From the NCBI GenBank assembly GCA_965660875.1, contig CBFIBQ010000009.1, forward strand, positions 1-64,000: 64,000 bases of DNA. The letters run 5' to 3'. Shown here piece by piece: positions 51,081 to 60,700 of this stretch; position 1 is the stretch's first letter, and the number at the start of each line of letters is the position of its first letter. Origin of the DNA: UBA6770 sp965660875 (lineage in GTDB: Bacteria; Bacteroidota; Bacteroidia; Flavobacteriales_G; Salibacteraceae). The notes under the pieces were generated by a model, which was not told the DNA's origin, did no database searches, and worked only from the letters and a program-made list of their open reading frames with translations. A program made the position numbers and the translations under genes.

Positions 51081-53239
51081 TCATCTACTCGATTGATATG
51101 ATAAGGTTCAATCACGTTTCCTTCTTCGTCTTTAATGGTTGTAAACAAATCAAACTCAACAGCTGAAATCGGAGTGTTTGCATTTTTAAAGTAATATACT
51201 CCTCCCCATGGATGCTTCACGCGCCAATAGATACTACCCGTACCATCTTTAACTACCACTCGTTCTAATATTTCCTTATTACCCTTCATGTAAGTCTCTT
51301 CGGTAACACCTATCGGGTATTCTGTTGCTATTTCTTGGTGTACTCCCGGTTCTTTCAAATTCCATTCGTGATGTTCCTGAATGCTGGTGGTTTTGGGGTT
51401 CTGTGCCATTGCAGCTTGATCCAACTTAGCATGAATATCTTCGTGTTTGTCTTTATTTCTAGTCACTTTTTTTGCTGTGGCATGCAAATCATTTTTCTTT
51501 TTACTTACGGCTGCTTTACTAGCAGATTTCACTGCAGAACCTGCAGCAGCAACTACGGGCGTTTTTTTGGTTTTTTCTGCAACTTCCTTTTCTTTTTCCT
51601 TTGCTAATTTCTCTTTTTGGGCTTCTCGCTCCGCTGCTTTCGCCTCTGCTAGTTTCTTTGCTTCTGCTTCCTCTTTTGCTTTTTTCTCCGCCTCCTCTGC
51701 TGCTTTTGCTTCTGCAACCGCCTTTTCCTCAGCAAGTTTTTCTGCTTCTTTAGCTCCTTTTGCCGCTTTCTTTGCTTGCTCTTCCGCTAACTGTTTTGCT
51801 TCCTCAGCTGCTTTGGCTTCTGCCTCTGCTTGTTCTTTTGCTGCTTTTTCTTCTTTCTCGGCTGCCTTAGCTTCTTCAGCCGCTTTCTCCTCAGCCAGTT
51901 TCTCAGCTTCTTTAGCTTCTTTAGCTCCTTTCCCCTCTTTCTTTGCCTGCTCTTCCGCTAACTTTTTAGCCTCCTCTGCTGCTTTGGCTTCTGCTTCAGC
52001 TTGCTCCTTTGCCTTTTTCTCGGCCTCTTCTGCTGCCTTTGCCTCAGCCGCTGCTTTCTCTTCTTCTAATTGCTTTGCTTCTTCTGCTGCTTTAGCTTCT
52101 GCTTCAGCCTGCTCTTTTGCTTTTTTCTCGGCCTCTTCTGCTGCCTTTGCCTCAGCCGCTGCCTTCTCTTCCGCTAGTTGCTTTGCTTCTTCTGCTGCTT
52201 TAGCTTCTGCCTCGGCTTTTTCTTTAGCCGCTTTTTCTGCTACTTCTGCCGCCTTAGCCTCCTCTGCTGCCTTTTCTTCAGCTAACTTTTTTGCCTCCTC
52301 AGCTGCTTTAGCCTCAGCCTCAGCTTTTTCTTTTGCTGCTATTTCAGCCGCCCTTTTTTCTTTGGTATCTTCTACAATTTGCAATTTGGTTAAAACTGCA
52401 GTTTTCTCGGGCATGAGTTTTTTGGCCTCCTCATACTGTTTCTTGGCTTCCTCAAAGTCTTCACTTTTGAGTGCTTTATCACCCGCTGCCATTAAATCGT
52501 CAAAAGCATCTTTTTTCTCTTTTAATGCTTCCGCTTCTGCTTTTGCTTTAGCTTCTGCCTCCGCTGCTGCCTCTGCATCTTTTGCCGCTTGCTCTTTTTT
52601 AGCTACTTTTTCCAGTAAATCTTTAGCCCCTTCCTTTCCAGGCATAGCAGCATTCGCCGCCTCCGCACTTTTTTTCGCCTCCTCAAAATCACCCTTGGAT
52701 AGTGCTTTCTCGGCGGCTGCTTTGTTCTTTTCGTAAGCTTTTTTCTTTTCTTCTAGTTCCTCAACCAGTTCTTCAATTTTTTCCATTGCTTTCAGGGTAT
52801 AATCCGCGTCCCAATCGAAACATTTTATAGATGGATCAAAGAATATCTGTCCTACTGGTTTATCCAAAACAGAATAATCTATTCCATCAATCTTTTCTAT
52901 CATGCTTACTTGAACAGATCCTGGTCGACAACCAATATCAATCATCTCTGGAGTGACATTTTGAAGCAAAATTTCAACTCTCTTAGTAGCATAATACTGA
53001 CGAGTAAATTCTAAGGTGTAGTTCTTACCAAACTCTAAGTCAAATTCGTACTTTCCATTTCCGTCGGCTGGAACTCTCTTGATTTTTTGACCATTTGCTT
53101 TTACAATGACAAAGGCGGTGGACATATCCGTAAAACCATCTTTCATATCGCCATAAACATGTAGTTTCTCCATCTGCGAGAACAGAGAAAAGTACAAGAT
53201 TGTGGCTATTAGTAATGAAATAAGACGTTTCATGGACAT
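51074..53239 (-). CDS. Coiled-coil, Ala/Lys/Glu-repeat envelope protein
   Basis: A 721-residue protein (start ATG 53239, or 53233 two codons later). A signal peptide (to about LFSQ, 22) is followed by a beta domain resembling a carboxypeptidase-regulatory fold (~25-110). TPR-like helices follow (DFEEAKKSAEAANAAMPGKE and DFEEAKKQYEEAKKLMPEKT). Then comes a long, TolA-like Ala/Lys/Glu stretch (~290-560) of 36-residue repeats such as KQLAEEKAAAEAKAAEEA. The C terminus (~625-721) is a conserved-looking domain (GTGSIYWRVKHPWGGVYYF). It probably spans the periplasm as a rigid coiled coil. Family not recognised as a whole. Confidence 0.8.
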   Translation of the reverse strand: MSMKRLISLLIATILYFSLFSQMEKLHVYGDMKDGFTDMSTAFVIVKANGQKIKRVPADGNGKYEFDLEFGKNYTLEFTRQYYATKRVEILLQNVTPEMIDIGCRPGSVQVSMIEKIDGIDYSVLDKPVGQIFFDPSIKCFDWDADYTLKAMEKIEELVEELEEKKKAYEKNKAAAEKALSKGDFEEAKKSAEAANAAMPGKEGAKDLLEKVAKKEQAAKDAEAAAEAEAKAKAEAEALKEKKDAFDDLMAAGDKALKSEDFEEAKKQYEEAKKLMPEKTAVLTKLQIVEDTKEKRAAEIAAKEKAEAEAKAAEEAKKLAEEKAAEEAKAAEVAEKAAKEKAEAEAKAAEEAKQLAEEKAAAEAKAAEEAEKKAKEQAEAEAKAAEEAKQLEEEKAAAEAKAAEEAEKKAKEQAEAEAKAAEEAKKLAEEQAKKEGKGAKEAKEAEKLAEEKAAEEAKAAEKEEKAAKEQAEAEAKAAEEAKQLAEEQAKKAAKGAKEAEKLAEEKAVAEAKAAEEAEKKAKEEAEAKKLAEAKAAEREAQKEKLAKEKEKEVAEKTKKTPVVAAAGSAVKSASKAAVSKKKNDLHATAKKVTRNKDKHEDIHAKLDQAAMAQNPKTTSIQEHHEWNLKEPGVHQEIATEYPIGVTEETYMKGNKEILERVVVKDGTGSIYWRVKHPWGGVYYFKNANTPISAVEFDLFTTIKDEEGNVIEPYHINRVDDH
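51650..52330 (-). repeat. 108-nt tandem repeats in the coiled-coil gene
   Basis: The codons for the Ala/Lys/Glu rod repeat with a period of about 108 nt (36 codons), including two consecutive copies differing at few positions (around 51980-52200). Such repeats can vary in number by slippage. Confidence 0.65.
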
Positions 53240-53395
53240 TTTGAAATCTGCTGCAAAATTAAGTAATTGGCAGTATTAGAGTGCGATGTGTATTCGATAA
53301 ACTCATTCCAAACATGTACGCAGAAATTAAGCCATTTGTTCATTTTGCTGTGCACTTTTGACATTAAAAAGCATCTTTGTAAAAAATGTATTCGT

Positions 53396-54523
53396 ATGCC
53401 TCATTTTAATCTTTACGTAACTACCTATCAAGGGTTGGAAGAAACTTTACTGAACGAGTTAATCCAAAACCAAATTGGCACCCAACATGAAATACGAAAA
53501 CGCGGTGTTGCATTTAAGGGTGATTTAGTTTCGGTATATGCAGCTAATTACTCTGTTAGAACGGCACTTCGAGTATTGGTTAATTTAAAAACAATTGAAT
53601 TAAATGAATCAAATGATCTGTATGATTTGGGAAAGTCTATAGAATGGGAAAAGTACTTTGGACATAAAAAAACCATTGCCATTGATGCCGTTGTTCGCAC
53701 AGAACTATTTAAAAACAGTGTATATGCTGCACAACTTTTAAAAGATTCCATATGTGACCGATTTATAGAGTCAGGATCAGAGCGTCCTGACGTAGACTTG
53801 AAAAAAGCTGATATTAGAATTCATTTATTAATTGCTGGAAACAACTGCACAATATCTCTGGATAGCAGTGGCGATTCTTTGCACAAGAGGGGGTATAAAA
53901 CCGTTTCAGGTAAAGCGCCGTTAAGTGAAGTTTTAGCGGCTGGAATCATTCAATTGGCTAACTGGGATGGAAAAACAAATTTTCATGACGGAATGTGCGG
54001 CAGTGGTACACTCCTTAGCGAAGCATTTTTAATTTCCAAAAATGCAGCCTGCGGAAAATACCGAACAAACTATTGCTTCAAAAATTGGAAAAACTTCGAC
54101 CAAGACCTGTGGAGTGATATTCAATCTCAAGCAAGATCTAAGGAGAACGATGATATTTCCCGAATTTATGGGTCGGATAGCCACCCCTATGCAGTAGAAG
54201 ATGCACAAATGAATTTAGCTTCTGCCAAAATGGATCAGGATATTGACGTGTATAAAAGAGATTTTTTTAAAAGTCCCGCTCCAGAAGCAAGCGGCCTACT
54301 GGTAATGAACCCTCCTTATGACAAGCGTATTCCGTTAGCCGATGCCAAACAATTTTACGCTGAAATTGGGGATAAGTTAAAGTCCGATTATAAAGGTTGG
54401 ACCGCTGCTATTTTTAGTGCAAATATTCCTGCAATTAAATCTCTTGGACTAAAACCAAAACGCAGAATTCCGCTTTGGAATGGTCCACTTGAGGGAAGGT
54501 TGATGCTTTATGAATTGTACTAA
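53396..54523 (+). CDS. THUMP-domain class I SAM-dependent RNA methyltransferase
   Basis: A 375-residue methyltransferase of the YpsC/RlmL-N/RlmK-like group (COG0116). An N-terminal ferredoxin-like and THUMP region (~1-165) contains LYVTTYQGLEETLLNELIQN and DVDLKKADIRIHLLIAG. The Rossmann-fold domain has FHDGMCGSGTLLSEAFLI (SAM motif I) and the catalytic N-P-P-Y in LVMNPPYDKRI. It probably makes an N2-methylguanosine in 23S rRNA (the RlmL N-terminal function); this target is inferred from family. I start at ATG 53396 because the upstream in-frame stretch from 53267 is not protein-like. It lies 156 nt from the divergent coiled-coil gene. Confidence 0.92.
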   Translation: MPHFNLYVTTYQGLEETLLNELIQNQIGTQHEIRKRGVAFKGDLVSVYAANYSVRTALRVLVNLKTIELNESNDLYDLGKSIEWEKYFGHKKTIAIDAVVRTELFKNSVYAAQLLKDSICDRFIESGSERPDVDLKKADIRIHLLIAGNNCTISLDSSGDSLHKRGYKTVSGKAPLSEVLAAGIIQLANWDGKTNFHDGMCGSGTLLSEAFLISKNAACGKYRTNYCFKNWKNFDQDLWSDIQSQARSKENDDISRIYGSDSHPYAVEDAQMNLASAKMDQDIDVYKRDFFKSPAPEASGLLVMNPPYDKRIPLADAKQFYAEIGDKLKSDYKGWTAAIFSANIPAIKSLGLKPKRRIPLWNGPLEGRLMLYELY

Positions 54524-54738
54524 TCTTAAGGTATTTTCGTTTTTATCTACTTTAAACTCATACGCCAGACTCTACAATTATATTCAAACAAAACCAGCCC
54601 ATTGATCTGGCAAACAAACCCTACTATTAAGTTTTTTTACAACTCAACGTATTACCTCGTATTTCATCTAATACACTATAGAGTAAGGCCTTTTTTTAAT
54701 CAAATTTCGCCCAATTTTCTTTCAACAGGTGGATAATT

Positions 54739-57700
54739 ATGGGTCGTTGCTTAGTCACTTTTGTAGCTTTTATATTATTAGGATTAAATGGAGCAACTGC
54801 AGATCGATATTGGATTGGTGCTACAAATAACAATTGGAACGATACTGGAAATTGGTCTGCCACTAATGGCGGAATTGGCGGAGCTTCTGTTCCTGGAGCA
54901 GCTGACCGAGTTTTATTAAACTCTAATGGAAATGTAAACCTAACTTTAGATTTGGCACCAACAGTTGAGTCCATAGATATTGCGTCTGGATATACTGCTA
55001 TTATCGATCTTAATGGAAATAACCTCAAAATTAACGGTGCAACAACCAATGATTTTGAAGATGGGACTTTCAATAACACTTCGGGAGGAGAGGTTATTAT
55101 CACCTGCACTGGAATAACCTATTTCCGTGGTACAACATTCAACCCTAATGTTACGGCTACCTCATCAAGGCTATTTCTAAATGGATCTACATTTAACGGA
55201 ACGGTATCCATGACTAAAAATGGAGCTTCAGACGATGCAGGAAGAGGAGGAAATATTTTCAACAACGCTACATCATTCTCCTGTACTAGCGCTGGTTATT
55301 TGATGACTGGAAATGTTAACCCAGATACAATTAATGGGGTGCTTACACTCTTAAGTACTGGCACTAGAGGAATATATTTAGCACATAATTCTGCTGGCAA
55401 TTATTTCAGTCAAAATATCATCGTAAACTCTACCAGTACTACGGGCATCCGTATTGGACAAAACAACGGTTCGTCAGTCTTAGCATCAAACCGCACCATA
55501 ACTGTGGGAGGTACGGGCTATTCTGCCGGTGAATTAAGATTAAGAAACTTTACTCAAACGGGGGCTACTGCACAGAGTCTATCATTTACCGGTACTGGAC
55601 ATTTATACTTGTATGATTCGGACTTTGGTGGCAATGTAACATTTTCAGCTCCAAGAGTTATTACTCGAGGAACTAGGTATCGCGGAACAGCAACTATTAC
55701 GAAAAACGGAGTCTCTGATGATCAATCTGCAGGTGGTAATCGCTTTGATGGAAATACAGTCTTAAATTGTTCCGGAGCCGATTATTTGATGATGGGAAAT
55801 GGTTCTCCTGATACATTTAATCTAAACCTAACGTTGAATAATACTGGCAAAAATGGAATTTATTTAGCGTATAATTCTGCAGGAAATTATGTCGGAGGTA
55901 ATCTAACAGCTACTAATTCTGGGACAGGAACCAATTCTTGGATCTACATCTCTGATCGGTCAGCAAGTTCTATCACAATTAATGGAAATGTTGATTTTAC
56001 GGTGAATGGCACATCAACTAACTGTCAAGGCCGATTAGGGTTGGATGGTGATGTTACGGTTGGTGGAAATGTAACTTTTACTAAAAACACCAACGCTACA
56101 ACATCTGATGTGTACATCGCTCAAAATACAAATTCTGCTGTTTCCATTTCTGGAAATTTAACCTACTCTCAAACTGGATCTGGTACAAACACACGTGGTT
56201 ACATTGGCAATAACGGAGATCTTACAGTTGGAGGAATTTGCACATTAACCAATAATTCTTCTGGCACTAATTCTCAAATTTATGTTGCAAACGGATCAAC
56301 GTCAAACTCGAGTTTTAGTGGAAATATTGTTTTAGAATCAACAAATGCTTCCGCAGATGGTATTTTTTTTGGAAATAATGGTGGTGCCTCTACTCTAGCA
56401 GCTGCAAGAACAATCACAATTGGAGGTGGCGGTTTCTCAGCGGGAAATCTCTTGCTAAGAAACTTTACACAAATTGGAGCTACTCCGCAAAGTTTAACCA
56501 TTACATCAACAGGCTACATATACTTGTATGACAGTCAATGGGGTGATGCTACAACATTTACAGCCTCTAGAATTCTATCACGTGGAAGTACATTCGATGG
56601 AAATTGCACACTTACCAAAAATGGTGATGTTGAAGACCGATCTTATGGTGGAAATGTATTTAACGGCAACATTGTTATGAATAATTCAGGTGTTGACCAA
56701 TTTTATATGAGTTACAATCTACCCGATTCGGTAAACGGCAATTTGACCATTAATAATTCTGGAACACGTAGATCCTTTTTTGCGCATAGAGCTACCGGAA
56801 ATTACGTTTCGGGAAACGTTGTGCTCAATAACACGGGCACAGGTACAAGTCAAACTACAATTTCTATTGCACAAGACTCTGCTTCGACAATTGCAATTGG
56901 TGGAAATGTAATGGTCTCAAATTCAGGTACTTCTTCGGATTGCAGAGCCTATATAGGTAATTCGGGCGACGTGACCATAACGGGTAACTTAACAGCTACC
57001 CATTCAGCAACAGGCGCAAATGGCTATTTATATATAGGAAATGGCGAGTACTCTGAAATTATTATTGGCGGAAATACAACCGTAACAAACAATTCAACTG
57101 GAACATCCACTCACAGAGTATATTTAGGTGAAAATGGTGACCTTACCTTTAGCGGAACTCTTACCATGACAAATTCGTCAACAGCTACAAACAATCAAAT
57201 TTTCTTGAACAACAGTGTAAATAGCTCTAACACCTACAATCAGAATATTATAATAAATTCTACTGGCAACAGTGATGGTGTGTACTTCGGAAATAGCGGT
57301 GGTTCAAGCACCTTATCAGCAACCAGAACGATCTCAGTTGGTGGGTCTGGGTTTAGCGCAGGAGATTTAAGAATGAGAAACTTCACTCAAGTCGGAGGCA
57401 CTGCACAAAGCTTTACTAATTCCGGAACCGGTTATATTTATTTAAGAGATTGCAATTGGGGAGGAAATGTAACTTTTTCAGGAGGAAGAATGCGCACCGA
57501 GGGCACCACTTATCAAGGCATAGCTAACTTAACTAAAACTGGAGCTTCTGATGATAGATCTCAAGGTGGTAACACATTTACTGGCGATGCCATATTAACC
57601 AATTCGGGCAGTGCATATTTCGGAATGGGGTATTTAGCATCAGACACTTTCAGTGCTAACCTAACCTTGAATAACACTGGAACCAACAGAATGTATCTAG

Positions 57701-60700
57701 CACAAAGTAGTGCTGGGAACTCAATTACCGGGAATCTTACCGTTACCAATTCAGCAACAGGTGCGAGTACGTACACTTATATTTCAAACAACTCTAACAG
57801 CACGCTAAGTATTGGGGGAAATGCCACAATTACAAATTCTGGATCGTCCTCAGATTGTAGAACTTATTTTGGTGTCAACGGGGATATTACCCTAACAGGA
57901 AATTTATTTTTAACCAATTCCGCTTCTGGTTCAACTGGGGTTGCTTACGTTGCTCACGGAGCAAATTCTAATGTTATTGTAGGTGGGTCAAGCACTGTTA
58001 TTAATTCTGGTTCAGGAACGACTAAAAGAACTTATCTGGGTGATGATGGAGATGTTACGTTCTCAGGTCTACTAAGCATATCAAACAGCGCAACTGCAAA
58101 CAATTCACAAGTATATTGTAATGATGGTTCGAGTAGCGTTAATTCATACAACGGCAATATTGTAGTGGAGTCGACGGACGCTTCCTGTGACGGTATACGT
58201 TTTGGCAATGGCCAAGGAAGTGGAACTTTGGCAGCTACTAGAACCATTTCGGTTGGCGGTGGTGGCTTCATCGGTGGCGATTTGTATTTCAGGAACTTCA
58301 CCCAGATTGGTGCTACTGCTCAGAATCTATCAAATACAGGAACAGGCTACCTATACAATTACGATTGTAATTGGGGTGGTAATGTTACTTTTTCGGGTGG
58401 TCGTCATTATACAAGAGGAACTACTTATCAAGGAAATGCAACTTTGAGCAAAACAGGAACTTCAGACGACGCTTCGGCTGGTGGTAATTCATTTGTTGGA
58501 GATGTAATTCTTAATAACTCAGGAAGTGGCTACTTCGGAATGGGCAATGGAACTTCTGACAGCTTTGGTGGTGATCTTACGATAAACAACTCTAGTAGTA
58601 GGCATGTTTATATTGGTCAAAATAGCGCTGGAAATACAATAGCAGGAAATCTTTTAGTCAATAACAGTGGAAACGGATCTGGTAATAACATATACCTGTC
58701 ACACAACTCTAGTTCAACACTTACCATAACTGGCACCACAGCATTAAACAATACAAGTACAGCTACATCTAGTTACATTTATTTAGGTGAAAGTGGAGAT
58801 GTTACGCTCAATAATAATTTGACGGCTACCAACAACGGCACTGGAACCAATGGCTATATAAGCATAGCTAATAACTCAGCATCCTCTGTGACCATCAATG
58901 GAAATGCATCAATAACTAATTCAGCAGCATCTGGAACTACCAAGCGAATTCACTTTGGTAATAACGGTGACGTGGACTTAAATGGAACACTTGGTGTCGT
59001 TAATTCCTCGAATGCTACTACGGCTGATATCTTCATTGCCGATGGGTCAAATTCAACCGTAGACATTCAAGGGGCAGCAACTGTTTCCAATTCCGGTACA
59101 GGAACCACTACTAGGGTTTATGTTGGAGACGACGGCGATATCACTTTTCAAAATACACTAGCTCTTTCTACCTCTTCACCATCAACTAATTCAGATATTC
59201 GTTGCAACGACAATACCAATAGCACTGGGATCTACCAAGGAAATATCACCATTGAATCAACTAATGCAGCCTCGGATGGAGTCAGTTTTGGAAGGGACGG
59301 TGGAAACGGAACACTTTCGGCTACACGAACGATTACCGTTGGCGGAGGCGGATTCATTTCTGGAGATATGTACTTCCGCAATTTTACACAAACAGGTGCC
59401 ACTGCTCAATCACTTACCATAGCTGGAGGTACGGGGTATTTTTACAATTATGATTCAGATTGGGGTGGAAACGTAACCTTCAGTGGGCCAAGGTTACTTA
59501 CTAGAGGAACTAACTACCAGGGTACATCGAACCTCACTAAAACTGGTGCAAGCGACGATGGGTCTGCAGGTGGTAATGTATTTACCGGAAACTGCGTTCT
59601 CAACAATTCGGGATCAGGCTATCTCCTAATGGGAAATGGTTCTGCGGATACTTGGAGTGGCAACCTCACTGTGAACAATTCGGGTTCGCGACACTTGTAT
59701 ATTGCTTATAATTCAGCAGGAAATTCGATCGCTGGTAATCTTGTATCCAACAACACCGGAATAGGAACTTCATATGTATATCTCCTAGATAGATCTGGTA
59801 GCACCCTCAGTATTGGAGGAAACTGTTCCATTACCAATAGCGGCGTTGGATCAAATGTGCGAACATATCTTGCAAATTCAGGCACACTAACATTGACGGG
59901 CAATCTTAACATTTCGAACACGGCGTCAGGAACCAACAGCTATATATACGTAGGATCTGGTTCATCTTCATCCATAACCATAAATGGAAACACAACGCTA
60001 ATGAACAATGGATCAGGCACAACTTCACGATTCTATTTTGGGGAAAATGGCGATATTACCTGTAATGGAAGCTTATCAATTACCAATAGCTCGGGCTCAG
60101 CCAATAGTCAATTTTACGTAAATAGAACTGGCAATAGTTCAAACACCTTCAATGGGGACATTACACTTGAGGTGACCAACGCTTCTAGTGACGGAATTCT
60201 TTTCGGAAATGGCGGGGGTAACGCAACGCTTTCTGCTGGAAATACCATAAATATTGGTGCAGGTGGGTTTATTGCAGGAGACTTACAGTTAAGAAACTTT
60301 ACTATAGCGGGAAGCACTCCTTCTACGCTAGCCCTTGCCGGAACAGCTAGGTACTACCCTTATGACGCAACCATTGGACCAAATATGACCGTATCGGCTC
60401 CCCGATACTATTCAAGAGGTACAGTGTATTCACGAGATTTCAGTCTCACTTATAATGGATCGTCTAATTCCACTTCCAGAGGTGGAAATACCTTTAATGG
60501 TGAAACTACTGTCAACTTAACTGGTTCGGGAAGACTTAGACTGGCAAATGACGTTATCAATGATTACAACGGAGACGTAACCTTTATAAGAAGTGCAGGT
60601 ACCTTACAGCCAGCATACAATGAAAACTGTACCTTTTCAGGAAATATATCAGTTGATGCCAATACCGAAGTTACATTGGCTGCAAATGCTGGTTCTGTAG

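Noticed and set aside
51447..52736. A 429-codon open frame on the plus strand, opposite the coiled-coil protein
   Set aside because: It is the antisense shadow of the Ala/Lys/Glu codon repeats. The translation is Ala/Ser/Phe-rich low complexity with no recognisable domain or signal.
53267..53395. Upstream extension of the RNA methyltransferase
   Set aside because: The stretch is not protein-like and the conserved family N terminus begins at ATG 53396.
54696..55109. Minus-strand open frame opposite the start of the giant surface protein, and similar ones at 57561-57776, 58032-58301 and 59706-59936
   Set aside because: These are shadows of the repetitive Gly/Thr/Asn codons of the plus-strand gene, recurring at the same place in each repeat unit.
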